Source: UBA2421 sp002343075 (lineage in GTDB: Bacteria > Planctomycetota > Phycisphaerae > Tepidisphaerales > Tepidisphaeraceae). From it: 64,000 nt of DNA. The position numbers and the translations under genes are program-made. Positions 44,002 to 52,917 of this stretch are shown here, piece after piece (the stretch's first letter is position 1; every line of letters starts with the position of its first letter). The notes under the pieces are model-generated. The model saw only the letters and a program-made list of their open reading frames with translations. It made no database searches and was not told the origin of the DNA. Location: contig CALJLN010000017.1 in NCBI GenBank assembly GCA_937982565.1, positions 124,001 through 188,000 on the forward strand. Direction: 5' to 3'.

Positions 44002-45162
44002 ATGACGACCATCGAATCATTGGAAGCGCGTCAGTTGCTTGCATCGGTCTCTGTTCGCGGAGACGATTTTTTGATTGACGGCAGAATCACGCATGCCAAC
44101 AGCCAACTCGCTGGCACACTGCCGAACATTCGTGCTGCCAATGCCACATTTGACGACGCCAATCCCACCACGGCATCGAAATGGAAGTATCCCGACACGC
44201 GAAAGTGGGACGCCAATCGAAACACCAGTGAATTCATTGCCCAGTTGCCAAACTGGAAGAAAGCCGGCGTGCTCGCTGTCACATTGTCGTTTCAGGGCGG
44301 TGGACCGGTGAATAATCAGTTTGGCCCGTCTCAGCCGTGGGATAGCGGCGCGTTTAACCGTGACGGGTCGATTCGTTCGGCCCATCTGGCGCGCATGGAG
44401 AAAGCGATCGCCGCGCTCAATGCAAATGGGATGATCGCAATCGTCAACTACTTCTATCTCGGGCAGGAAAACCGCCTCCGCGACAACGCCGCGGTCTATA
44501 AGGCGACCGATAACGCAACCACCTGGCTGAAGAACAAGGGGTTCCGCAACGTGATCGTCGATGTAGTGAACGAATCGCGCCCGACGTTCAAAAACACCAG
44601 CGTCGAGCCCAGCCAGGTTCATTCACTCATCAACCGAGTGAAACAGATCGCCGGCGGTAGATTTCTCGTCGGCACGAGCTATCCCGGCGGAGTGCTTCCG
44701 TCGGCGAGCGTCGTCGGCGCGAGCGATGTCATCATTCTTCACGGAAACGGCATCAATTCTTCGCGCTTGAAGTCAATGATTCAAACGATGCGTAAGAAGA
44801 CAAGTAAGCCCATCCTGATCAATGAAGACTCAACGAGCATGAGCAATTTCCGCGCCGCCACCAGCATGGGCGTGTCGTGGGGCTATTACGATCAGGGGCG
44901 AAACAACTACTATGACGGCGTGCAATCGATGCCCATCCGGTGGGCGATGACCAATACGACCGTCAAGCGGGCCTTTGTTTCCGAACTCGCCAGGCTCAAA
45001 CGCCCAACCGCCGGACGCCCCACACCCCCTGCGGCATCGATTGGACAGGCTTTCAATCGGTCTGATGCGACCAGCCCCGCGGCGGATCGCTACGACCCTT
45101 CGGCAACCGTTCTCCACGCGCAATCGAACGCATCTTCGTTCAGCGAGCAACTCATCGCCTGA
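44002..45162 (+). CDS. exported LEPR-XLL protein with clan GH-A-like glycosidase domain
   Basis: 386 residues from the ATG of MTTIESLEARQLLA. That N-terminus is a LEPR-XLL-type motif (E-x-L-E-x-R-x-L-L) seen on many secreted planctomycete proteins. Residues 60-330 look like a (beta/alpha)8 barrel: VIVDVVNESRP has the Asn-Glu (N190, E191) expected for the acid/base, and KPILINEDST (E275) suits the nucleophile, as in GH5-type clan GH-A enzymes. A low-complexity C-terminal tail follows. The substrate is unknown, but beta-glycosidic polysaccharide is likely. It ends with two GC-rich hairpins. Confidence 0.82.
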   Translation: MTTIESLEARQLLASVSVRGDDFLIDGRITHANSQLAGTLPNIRAANATFDDANPTTASKWKYPDTRKWDANRNTSEFIAQLPNWKKAGVLAVTLSFQGGGPVNNQFGPSQPWDSGAFNRDGSIRSAHLARMEKAIAALNANGMIAIVNYFYLGQENRLRDNAAVYKATDNATTWLKNKGFRNVIVDVVNESRPTFKNTSVEPSQVHSLINRVKQIAGGRFLVGTSYPGGVLPSASVVGASDVIILHGNGINSSRLKSMIQTMRKKTSKPILINEDSTSMSNFRAATSMGVSWGYYDQGRNNYYDGVQSMPIRWAMTNTTVKRAFVSELARLKRPTAGRPTPPAASIGQAFNRSDATSPAADRYDPSATVLHAQSNASSFSEQLIA

Positions 45163-45194
45163 CCCGCGGCGGGTCGGGCGGTGCTGTGGCCGCC
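45161..45194. terminator. two GC-rich hairpins between convergent genes
   Basis: GACCCG (45161-45166) pairs with CGGGTC (45170-45175), starting inside the stop codon of the glycosidase-like gene. GGCGG (45177-45181) then pairs with CCGCC (45190-45194). They fill the 39-base gap between convergent stops. No T-run follows, so termination is only a suggestion. Confidence 0.35.
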
Positions 45195-45201
45195 GTCCGG
45201 C

Positions 45202-45477
45202 CTACCCCCCGCTCACCGCCTGCACAAACGTGATTCTATCTCCCGGCTGGAGCGCGACTTGCAGCGACTCGAGCCATTTTGTTGCGGTGTCGTTATGGAA
45301 AATGAGCACATGCTGCCGCAACTGGCCGATGTCATCCCAAATGTGAGGTCGAAGTAATGGAAAAGTCCGCTGAATCTCAGCGATCGCCTCATCGAGCCGA
45401 TCGGCCTGCACCACGACCTCGCGCGTGCCGCCGACGCAGTCGGCCAATAATGAGGGAATGATGACGGGCACCTGCAT
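45202..45477 (-). CDS. MoaD/ThiS-like beta-grasp protein ending in Gly-Gly
   Basis: 91 residues from the ATG of MQVPVIIPSLL. Predicted strands and the central helix (RLDEAIAEIQRTFPLL) give the beta-grasp shape, and the C-terminus is RITFVQAVSGG, with the terminal Gly-Gly used for adenylation and thiocarboxylation in sulphur carriers. No MoaB, MoeB, ThiF or MoaE gene lies in the window. The gene is 10 bases downstream of the BNR-repeat gene on the same strand, so both are surely cotranscribed. From memory, the same pairing occurs in other phyla, but its role is not established. Confidence 0.85.
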   Translation of the reverse strand: MQVPVIIPSLLADCVGGTREVVVQADRLDEAIAEIQRTFPLLRPHIWDDIGQLRQHVLIFHNDTATKWLESLQVALQPGDRITFVQAVSGG

Positions 45478-45487
45478 GAGGGGAATC

Positions 45488-46567
45488 TCAACGGGGGTAT
45501 ACCATCGCGTGCACGGTCGCAATCCTTGGCAATCGGCCGGGCATCGCCCGCCACGATTTGCCCGCGTCAGTCGAGCAAAACATGTCGCCGGCGGTGGTTC
45601 CGACGTAAACGCCCGTTTGACTTAGGCAATCGACCGCCATCGCGTCGCGTAAGACGCCCGCGAAGTAGGGTTCGGTGGGCAGACCATCAGTGTGCGCCTG
45701 CCAGGTCAGCCCCGAATCGGCACTGCGGTAGATCGCCGCCCGACCCTTTGGGAAGAACCGTTGCTCGTCGGATTCGAGCGGCGCGATAAACAGTTCGCCA
45801 TTTGGCGAAATGACCATTGGAAAGCCAAAGTTGCTGTTTAGCCCGGCCTCGATCGCGCGCCAGGTATCGCCCCCATCGCCGCTGCGAAACACCCCGCCGT
45901 GGTATTGCATGAAGATCGTGCTGGGATCGCGAGGGTCGAGCACCATTTTATGCACGCAGCACATGGCCTCAGGCGTGCTCGCGCCTGTAGGAAGCGAAGG
46001 CAGCCCGCGATTGAGATTTTGCCAGGTCGCCCCGCCGTCTTCGGTTCGGAACGCGCCGACAGCAGAAATGCCCACCCACATCCGGCGGGGGTTGGTTGGA
46101 TCGATCAGTATCGTGTGTAGACACAACCCCCCCGCTCCCGGAAACCACTCGCCGCGGCCCGGCTGGCGTGTGATCGCGCTCACTTCCTGCCAAGACGCAC
46201 CCTGATCGCGCGAGACAAACAACCCTGCTTCCTCCACGCCCGCAAACAGCACCCCAGGTTCAGTCGGATGCGCGGCGATTTGCCAGATCCGCTTCAACTG
46301 CCATCCGGTCTCGGATGGATAGGCCGGGCGGGCTTCCAACTGCGTCCATGTTTCGCCCAGGTCGTCGCTCACCCGAAAGGTCGGGCCGTAGGCGTAGTGG
46401 TTGGTGCCCGCCCAGATTCGCCCTGTGACGGTGTCGCAGTGCAGGCTGGAGACTTCCCACCCCGCCAAATGCGGGCCGGAAAATCGCCACTTCTGCCGAG
46501 CCTCGTCAGAATGAAACAGGAAAATGCCCTTCTTCGTTCCGACCAGAATCATCACTTGTTTTGCCAT
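45488..46567 (-). CDS. BNR/YCF48-like beta-propeller protein
   Basis: A 359-residue protein without a signal peptide. Repeated Asp-box (BNR) motifs S/T-x-D-x-G-x-T/S-W are visible: VSDDLGETW, VSRDQGASW, RTEDGGATW, RSGDGGDTW, RSADSGLTW and CSTDAGKSW. The N-terminus MILVGTKKGIFLF is also typical of this group. Asp-box propellers include sialidases, but the catalytic Arg triad is not evident, so an enzyme should not be assumed. It is the first gene of a two-gene unit with the MoaD-like protein, and is probably cytoplasmic. Confidence 0.88.
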   Translation of the reverse strand: MAKQVMILVGTKKGIFLFHSDEARQKWRFSGPHLAGWEVSSLHCDTVTGRIWAGTNHYAYGPTFRVSDDLGETWTQLEARPAYPSETGWQLKRIWQIAAHPTEPGVLFAGVEEAGLFVSRDQGASWQEVSAITRQPGRGEWFPGAGGLCLHTILIDPTNPRRMWVGISAVGAFRTEDGGATWQNLNRGLPSLPTGASTPEAMCCVHKMVLDPRDPSTIFMQYHGGVFRSGDGGDTWRAIEAGLNSNFGFPMVISPNGELFIAPLESDEQRFFPKGRAAIYRSADSGLTWQAHTDGLPTEPYFAGVLRDAMAVDCLSQTGVYVGTTAGDMFCSTDAGKSWRAMPGRLPRIATVHAMVYPR

Positions 46568-46861
46568 GAAGAGCCTTTACCCACAGTTTAGATATCGATT
46601 CGGCGACGGCTGTCGAGATAATAGCGCGCCGGCGGCGTCTCTGGAATGAAGAAAATCTTTGCCGCCGCCCGTTCGGTCGTCCGCCCGATGACGCAAGCGC
46701 AGGGCGGTGTTTCGGGAATTGGCGAATGAAGCCGTCGTCATGTAGCCGTGCAGACACCGTGCCGACACTTGGCGTTGTTCGAGCGGGAACTTACGATTGA
46801 GCCGACCTTACGATTGCACCAAGTTTGAATGACAGGAATGATCTTGCGGAGACTGATTGAA

Positions 46862-48772
46862 ATGCCCAACCCGTCGCACTTGCCACCCCGCCGTCAGCAT
46901 GCCTTTGAATCGCTTGAAAACCGCCGGATGCTCGCCGCGCCGGAAATCGTGCCGATCAAGGCTCAGACGGTGCCCGCAGGAAAGTCGCTGTATGTTCCCA
47001 TTGCGACCAACTACGATGGCAATGATCAGGTCGCCTACTCCGTTTCCACCACGCGGATGGTGGCCTCGGCGGAGTTCGTGCCGTCCGGAAACACTTGGAT
47101 TCGGATTGACACAAACCTCGGCACAATGGACTTCCAACTCTTCGACGATCGCGCGCCCGATACGGTTGATCGCATGTTGGGACTGATTAATGCAGGCTAT
47201 TTTGATGGATTGACGTTTCACCGGGTCGTCCCAGGCTTTGTCATTCAAGGTGGCGACCCCAACGGCGACGGGAGCGGCGGGCCGGGGTTTACTTTCGCCG
47301 ACGAGTTTGATCCCGGTTCGATCTTCACCGGCGACGGGCAACTGGCAATGGCCAACAGCGGGAAGGACACCAACGGCAGCCAGTTTTTCGTCACTACCAT
47401 CGCTCCCGGCAACTTCCAATCGCCGGGCGGGCCGCCTCGGTTTCTTGATTTCAATCACACGATCTGGGGCCAGCTTGTCCGCGGATCGACGACGCGCGAT
47501 GGCATCATTAACACGCCCCAGGCGGTGGATCGTTCCGGCCAGGCGACCGGCGCGCCGGCCAGTACGGTGCGAATCAACAATATCAGCGTCATTAAGAACC
47601 GCACCGATGCCGTGCTGCGTCTCGCCTCGACGGGCCGGCTGACCAGCGGCAATGATGATCGTGGCACCGTGACCGTGACGGCCCGCACCGATCAAGGCAA
47701 CGCAAGCACATCATTCCGTATCGCCGCGGTGGAGGATGCGTCCGACTCACCGGCAATTCTCGGGCCGATCAGCGACATGACCACCCCGCGAAACCGCTCG
47801 CTCACGTTCACCCTCACCGGCACTGATACCGACGCACAAGACACCATCACCTTCGCCGCCGAGTTGATCGATACCTCGCTGGGCACGGTAACCACCAACG
47901 GTGCCGTTGTGACATTTACTCCGCGGACCAACTACACCGGCCCGGTGGATCTGCTCGTTGGCGCAGCACAAACCGGCGCCACCAGCCGAGGGTCGAGCCA
48001 AAACCCATTTGATACGCAGTTGATCCGCATCGGCGTTGGTGATGAATCGGCCGTCGGAATCGGCAATGGCACACTGAGCGGCCTCGCTGGCGCTGTCGGT
48101 AAAGGAATTGTGGTCGCAACGTTTACCGACGGGGACACCGCCGGCGGGCCGACCGATTGGAAGGCGAGCATCAACTGGGGCGACGGGGTAAGCAGCCGGG
48201 GGCGCATCAGTCAGGACTCCAGCGGCACATTCAGCGTAACCGGCGACCACAGTTTCGTGCGCCGAGCAGATAGTTATCCGGTGGAAGTGACCATTGAAGG
48301 ATCGCGCGGGGCAAGGGAAATCGTGCGTTCAGTGATCAACGCGCGCGACATCGCCACGCTCAGCAGCAGGGGCACGCTTGTCGTCAATGGCACGAGCGGT
48401 CATGACTCGATCACGCTGAGAGTCGTCGGCGGAAAGGTGCAGGCGAGCGTGAACGGCGTCACCAAGCGATTCAACCTTGCCGACGTGAAACGCCTGCAAG
48501 TGACTGGTTATGAAGGAGATGACGCCATCACGGCAAGTGTTCGCTCGCGGGCGGCCACGATCGATGCCGGGGCCGGCAATGATGTCGTCTCAACGGGTGA
48601 CGGAAACGATGTATTGCTCGGCGGCGGCGGACGGGACCGGCTTAGCGGGGGTGGCGGAAACGACACGCTCGCAGGTGGCGCGGGCCGCGATGTGCTCGAT
48701 GGCGGTGCGGGCACCGATACCGGCGTCGCTGCGTCTGACGACGAGCGCATTTCAATTGAGATACTTGCGTAA
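46862..48772 (+). CDS. exported LEPR-XLL cyclophilin with C-terminal RTX-type repeats
   Basis: 636 residues from the ATG of MPNPSHLPPRRQHAFESLENRRMLAAP, a LEPR-XLL-type N-terminus. Residues 78-255 form a cyclophilin-type peptidyl-prolyl isomerase: GTMDFQLFDDRAPDTV, FHRVVPGFVIQGGDP, NGSQFFVTT. Beta-sandwich segments follow in the middle (residues 300-500). The last ~70 residues carry hemolysin-type calcium-binding nonapeptides (GAGNDVVSTGDGNDVL, GGGGNDTLAGGAG). Secreted, calcium-dependent foldase or adhesion roles are possible. Such cyclophilin fusions are mainly known from this phylum. It converges with cheW with a 21-base gap. Confidence 0.9.
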   Translation: MPNPSHLPPRRQHAFESLENRRMLAAPEIVPIKAQTVPAGKSLYVPIATNYDGNDQVAYSVSTTRMVASAEFVPSGNTWIRIDTNLGTMDFQLFDDRAPDTVDRMLGLINAGYFDGLTFHRVVPGFVIQGGDPNGDGSGGPGFTFADEFDPGSIFTGDGQLAMANSGKDTNGSQFFVTTIAPGNFQSPGGPPRFLDFNHTIWGQLVRGSTTRDGIINTPQAVDRSGQATGAPASTVRINNISVIKNRTDAVLRLASTGRLTSGNDDRGTVTVTARTDQGNASTSFRIAAVEDASDSPAILGPISDMTTPRNRSLTFTLTGTDTDAQDTITFAAELIDTSLGTVTTNGAVVTFTPRTNYTGPVDLLVGAAQTGATSRGSSQNPFDTQLIRIGVGDESAVGIGNGTLSGLAGAVGKGIVVATFTDGDTAGGPTDWKASINWGDGVSSRGRISQDSSGTFSVTGDHSFVRRADSYPVEVTIEGSRGAREIVRSVINARDIATLSSRGTLVVNGTSGHDSITLRVVGGKVQASVNGVTKRFNLADVKRLQVTGYEGDDAITASVRSRAATIDAGAGNDVVSTGDGNDVLLGGGGRDRLSGGGGNDTLAGGAGRDVLDGGAGTDTGVAASDDERISIEILA

Positions 48773-48793
48773 AGCCGCCATCGACCGAACGCT

Positions 48794-49330
48794 TCAAGCG
48801 GCCTTTGACTGCCGCGGATCGGGTGCAAGCTGCGCAGCGAGCTCGGCGGCACCAATCGCGGCGTTCACGTCAAGGCACACCTTCACAGGCTGGCGCGCGT
48901 GCTCTACAAAGAGCACCGGCCCCGGCACCGCTGCATTGCCAGCGGCCAGGCACGCGTCGATAGCGGCCTGATCCACCGCGATCACCTCTCCCAATTGGTC
49001 AATCAGAATGCCCGCCTGAAACGAAACTCCGGCATGATTGAGATCGACAATGATGATGCACTGCTCTGGCTCACCGTTGATCGCTGGTAATCCCAGCTTG
49101 CTTCGAAGATCAACCACCGGCAAGGTTTGACCACGCAAATCAATCGCTCCTTTGACATGCGCAGCAGGATTCGGAGTGGGCGCGATCTCCATAAACCCGA
49201 CGATCTCCCGCACGCGGGCGATATCCAGGCCGTAATGCGCTCCGCCGATGGAAAATGTGATGCATTTTCGAACAGCGCCCGCAGGCGGTGCCGCGCTAGC
49301 TGGCTTTTGTTGCTGGCTTGCCTGGTTCAT
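48794..49330 (-). CDS. cheW: CheW-like coupling protein
   Basis: A 178-residue protein with a Pro/Ala-rich first 20 residues, then a CheW domain: CITFSIGGAHYGLDIARVREIVG, MEIAPTPNPAAHVKGAIDLRGQTLPVVDLRSKLGL, and a final strand region VSFQAGILIDQLGEVIAV. The N-P-x-x-x-K-G-x-x-x-L-R-G motif is diagnostic. CheW bridges receptors and CheA. No other chemotaxis gene is in the window, so it may serve a dispersed pathway. It lies 162 bases downstream of potA. Confidence 0.92.
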   Translation of the reverse strand: MNQASQQQKPASAAPPAGAVRKCITFSIGGAHYGLDIARVREIVGFMEIAPTPNPAAHVKGAIDLRGQTLPVVDLRSKLGLPAINGEPEQCIIIVDLNHAGVSFQAGILIDQLGEVIAVDQAAIDACLAAGNAAVPGPVLFVEHARQPVKVCLDVNAAIGAAELAAQLAPDPRQSKAA

Positions 49331-49492
49331 CGACGGATCACCTCGTGTTGTTTCGATAGCAGCGGCCGAAGGGCAATGGTTGCCGGTCGGCGGAGAAGCA
49401 CGCTTGGAGGTTTATCGTCGGAATGTGTGGGCCGGTTTGCAGCGGACTACGAGTATGGCCGTGACGGAGATAATCGGACGTGCCGACTCGAC

Positions 49493-50632
49493 TCAGACGG
49501 TTTCTGTCTCGCCCCAAGGCTCGTCCGATGGCATCACCACAATATCATCTTCATGCAACTGGCAATACACGCGATCGCCCTCATGCACCGCATACTCCGC
49601 CGCACTTTCGTTGGCCACAACGGCGGTGAGGCGCAGGCCGTCGTCGGTGACGACTACAAGCTGGTCGGTCGCGCCCTTGAAAAGCTCCTCGACCACCTTT
49701 GCCTGAAACACATTCGGCCCGTCCGGCTGGTGCTTTTCGATGCGCACTTTCTCCGGGCGGATGGACACCATGATGCGGCCGGTATCGAGCGGGAGGTCGC
49801 GCGTCTCGACAACCACGTTCAGGCAATCGCCGATGCGCAGCGTGGAGTCTTGCTCGCCGCGTTCAATGAGCGTGGCGGGCAGCAGATTGGCCTGGCCGAT
49901 GAAGTTTGCGACGAATGCGGTCTGCGGGCGGTGATAGATCTCATCGACGCTTCCAAGTTGCTCGATCACCCCGCGGTTGATGACTGCGATGCGGTCGGAC
50001 ATGGTCAGGGCCTCTTCCTGATCGTGGGTCACGAAGATAAACGTGATGCCCACCTTCTGCTGGAGGCGCTTTAACTCAATCTGCATGCTGTGGCGAAGCT
50101 TGGCGTCGAGCGCGCTGAGGGGTTCATCGAGCAGCAGGACGCGCGGCTTGTTAACAATGGCGCGCGCAAGCGCCACCCGCTGCCTTTGCCCGCCGGAGAG
50201 CTGGCCAGGTTTGCGCTGTTCCATGCCCGCCAGGGCCACCATATCCACGGCCTGCGCCACCCGCGGGCGAATCTCGGACTCGGCGATGTGCTTCATTCGA
50301 AGGCCAAATGCGATGTTGTCCCACACCGTCAGATGCGGAAACAGCGCATAGCTCTGAAACACCTGATTAACATCCCGCTTGTAAGGCGGTGCGTGGGTCA
50401 CATCCTGCCCGTCCAGCAGCACGCGGCCCGTTGTCGGCGATTCAAACCCGCTGATCATGCGCAACATCGTCGTCTTCCCGCACCCGCTGGGGCCGAGGAA
50501 GGTCATAAACTCACCGTTGCGGACATCGAGCGAAACATTGTTCACCGCAACAAACTTCCCAAACTGCTTGGTAACGCTATCAAGCCGGACAGCGATGTCG
50601 GACGAGTTGGGTTGCGTGGATTCGGAGTTCAT
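49493..50632 (-). CDS. potA: polyamine ABC transporter ATP-binding protein
   Basis: A 379-residue ATPase. Walker A is GPSGCGKTT, the Q-loop region NQVFQSYALFPHLTVWDNIAFGL is typical, the signature is LSGGQRQRVALARAI, Walker B VLLLDEPLSALD and the H-loop VTHDQEEAL. The C-terminal TOBE/regulatory domain spans about residues 240-379 (VSIRPEKVRI). Together with potB, potD and potC this is a spermidine/putrescine importer. It is the last gene of the operon, 17 bases after potB. Confidence 0.95.
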   Translation of the reverse strand: MNSESTQPNSSDIAVRLDSVTKQFGKFVAVNNVSLDVRNGEFMTFLGPSGCGKTTMLRMISGFESPTTGRVLLDGQDVTHAPPYKRDVNQVFQSYALFPHLTVWDNIAFGLRMKHIAESEIRPRVAQAVDMVALAGMEQRKPGQLSGGQRQRVALARAIVNKPRVLLLDEPLSALDAKLRHSMQIELKRLQQKVGITFIFVTHDQEEALTMSDRIAVINRGVIEQLGSVDEIYHRPQTAFVANFIGQANLLPATLIERGEQDSTLRIGDCLNVVVETRDLPLDTGRIMVSIRPEKVRIEKHQPDGPNVFQAKVVEELFKGATDQLVVVTDDGLRLTAVVANESAAEYAVHEGDRVYCQLHEDDIVVMPSDEPWGETETV

Positions 50633-50649
50633 CGGTCAATCAGTTTAAG

Positions 50650-51780
50650 TCAAACGATCGCGCCTTGCTTGCGCGTGGAAAAATAATATGCCACAACAAA
50701 CATGCCCATCAGCACCATCCCGAGCGCCGCGCCAAGCGGCCAGTTGCGCCCCTGCCCGACGAACTGGTTAACGATGACATTGCCGATCAGTTGTTCACGC
50801 CGCCCGCCTAGGATGTCATTGACGGCGAACATGCCGATCGCTGGCACAAATGTGATTACCACGCCAGCCATCACCCCAGGCCACGTGAGCGGAAGAATGA
50901 CGGTGAAAAATGCGCGAAACGGGTTGGCCCCTAGGTCGAACGACGCTTCGATCATTGATTGATCCAGCCGTTCGCAACTGGTGTAGATGGGGAGAATCAT
51001 AAAAGGGAGATAGGTGTAAACCAGCCCAATCATCACTGCGGTCGTGCTCGGAAGGAGGTCGAGAGGCTGGGTGATGACCCTGAAGTAGAGGAGAATATCG
51101 TTAAGCGTGCCCTGCGTGTTGAGAATTCCAACCCAGGCATAAGTTCTGATGAGAAAACTCGTCCAGAAGGGCACCATGACCAGCAACATCAGCAGGTTGC
51201 GCCACCGCTCGGGAGCACGGCCCATGAAGAATGCCACCGGATAGCCGACCACCACGCAGATAAGCGTGGACCAGACTGCGTAGTCAATGCTGACGACAAA
51301 TATCTTGAACATCGTCAGATCGCGGCGCTCGTCCTGCTGTGCCTGGGTCAGGGTTTCAGGGTCTTTTGCCTCGACGCGTGAAACGACATGGTGGCGGAAG
51401 ACGCCCCAGCCAGTACAGACGAAAATCACGACTGCTGCCAGTCGCCATCGCCGGGCGGTCCAGTCGCCGAGCCAGCCCCAGGCGCGGCCGATGAGGTGCA
51501 AGATCCCCAGCCCGACCCCCGCCAAGGCTGTTGCGCCCAGGGCGGCGATCGCTAAAGCCTTGGCCAGAGCGAAGTTAAGGATGCTCTTGTATGCGTCGGT
51601 GCTGGGCGAAAACACCACCCCGGCCCCGTCGGCGGGCTTGCAGAAACTGTAGACGACCATGATCGCCACTGGCGCAATCACAAACACCGCAAGCCAAAGC
51701 ACCAGCGGCGCGAGCAGGAGCCACGCGCCCGCCCGCGGTCGTCTGCCAATCGGTCTTGCGTCGGAATCGGCCGCTGCCAT
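50650..51780 (-). CDS. potB: polyamine ABC transporter permease PotB with extra membrane segment
   Basis: 376 residues from the ATG of MAAADSDARP; a GTG at 51849 is possible but gives a poor N-terminus. The permease core is clear: FFMGRAPERWRNLLMLLVMVPFWTSFLIRTYAWVGIL and the coupling loop EASFDLGANPFRAFFTVILPLTWPG. Between TM1 and the usual TM2 lies an insertion of about 90 residues with two additional hydrophobic stretches (ALAIAALGATALAGVGLGIL; WRLAAVVIFVCTGW). Classical PotB is about 285 residues, so this is a lineage-specific expansion. Forms the pore with PotC. Confidence 0.92.
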   Translation of the reverse strand: MAAADSDARPIGRRPRAGAWLLLAPLVLWLAVFVIAPVAIMVVYSFCKPADGAGVVFSPSTDAYKSILNFALAKALAIAALGATALAGVGLGILHLIGRAWGWLGDWTARRWRLAAVVIFVCTGWGVFRHHVVSRVEAKDPETLTQAQQDERRDLTMFKIFVVSIDYAVWSTLICVVVGYPVAFFMGRAPERWRNLLMLLVMVPFWTSFLIRTYAWVGILNTQGTLNDILLYFRVITQPLDLLPSTTAVMIGLVYTYLPFMILPIYTSCERLDQSMIEASFDLGANPFRAFFTVILPLTWPGVMAGVVITFVPAIGMFAVNDILGGRREQLIGNVIVNQFVGQGRNWPLGAALGMVLMGMFVVAYYFSTRKQGAIV

Positions 51781-51849
51781 AGTCTCAGCCCACAAATCAC
51801 GAGCAGGGTTCGAGGCGAGCCTACACCCGCCCCGAAGCCGACTCGCCAC

Positions 51850-52893
51850 TCACAGTTCGCTTTTCAGTTGCGTCATCATCGCGTCGATCTTGCCTGCCAT
51901 GTCACCAATGTCATGAAACAGATCGAGTTTTGGATCGCCCTGCGGATAACTCGCAGGGTTGTTTCTCTGTTCGTCGGTCAGCAGCTTGCGTGCTTCGGTG
52001 TTCGGGTTGGTATACGGAAAATCATCGCTGATCAGCTTGCTCACCTCAGGTCGAAGGATGTAGTTAATGAACTGATGCGCGGCATCGGCATTCTTGGCAC
52101 CCTTCGGAATCGCCAGGCTGTCAATGAACTGGTGAGTACCCTCGATGGGCAAGATGTATTGAAACTTGGCATCTTCCGCGAACAGCAGTGCCGCCTCACC
52201 CGACCAGACGATGCCCAGATCGGTATCACCATTGAGAAGCGAAGTTTTCGGGCTGTCGCTGTCGAAGATCTTCACCAGCTTAAGCCATTTGCGCACGATC
52301 GGCTTTGCCCGCTCCAGATTTGCATCCGTCACATCGTTCGGGCCGATGCCTTCTGTCGCCATCGCCCATGTCACGATTTCGCGACCGTCGTCGAGCACGA
52401 CCAGCCTGTTCTTAAACTTCTCCTGGAAGAAATCGGCGTAGCCCCGGATCGGTTCTGTCACCTTCTCGGTATTGACCACAATTCCCACCGTGCCACTCAT
52501 CCAGGGCACGCTGAATCTGTGGCCTGCATCATGCGACATTTTGCCAAACGCAGGATCGAGGTTGCCAAGGTTGGACAACTTTCCATGGTCGAGTGGTTCA
52601 AGCGCGTCCTGCTTGATCAACGCCTCGACCACATATTCCGAGGGCTGCACGAGGTCATACTTCGTGGCGCCGGCGAGGAGTTTGCTGAGCATCTCTTCAT
52701 TGCTGGCGTACGACTCATAGTTGACTTTGATGCCAGTCTCGGCCGTGAAGCCATCGATCACACCCTGCGGGACGTACTCCGACCACGCAAAAAGATTCAG
52801 TTCCTTGTTCTGGGCCGATGCGCTCGCACCCGCAAGCCCTGCCGCCGCAACAGCGACCGCCAAACACCTCGACACAAAGCGTTGTAAACTCAT
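51850..52893 (-). CDS. potD: polyamine ABC transporter substrate-binding protein
   Basis: A 347-residue protein with a signal peptide (SRCLAVAVAAAGLAGASASA). The mature start NKELNLFAWSEYVPQGVIDGF and later motifs EMLSKLLAGATKYDLVQPSEY and GIVVNTEKVTEP are typical of PotD/PotF. Trp and acidic residues of the polyamine site (W37-region, D in YDLVQPS) are consistent. It delivers spermidine or putrescine to PotBC. Located between potC and potB, an order different from the usual potABCD. Confidence 0.95.
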   Translation of the reverse strand: MSLQRFVSRCLAVAVAAAGLAGASASAQNKELNLFAWSEYVPQGVIDGFTAETGIKVNYESYASNEEMLSKLLAGATKYDLVQPSEYVVEALIKQDALEPLDHGKLSNLGNLDPAFGKMSHDAGHRFSVPWMSGTVGIVVNTEKVTEPIRGYADFFQEKFKNRLVVLDDGREIVTWAMATEGIGPNDVTDANLERAKPIVRKWLKLVKIFDSDSPKTSLLNGDTDLGIVWSGEAALLFAEDAKFQYILPIEGTHQFIDSLAIPKGAKNADAAHQFINYILRPEVSKLISDDFPYTNPNTEARKLLTDEQRNNPASYPQGDPKLDLFHDIGDMAGKIDAMMTQLKSEL

Positions 52894-52917
52894 ACAAACC
52901 TCCGAGAAAAGTGGACT

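Noticed and set aside
46808..47695. 295-codon minus-strand open frame opposite the cyclophilin gene
   Set aside because: The plus strand carries LEPR-XLL and cyclophilin motifs; the minus frame is a shadow.
51868..52887. 339-codon plus-strand open frame opposite potD
   Set aside because: potD on the minus strand has a signal peptide and family motifs; the opposite frame has no recognisable content.
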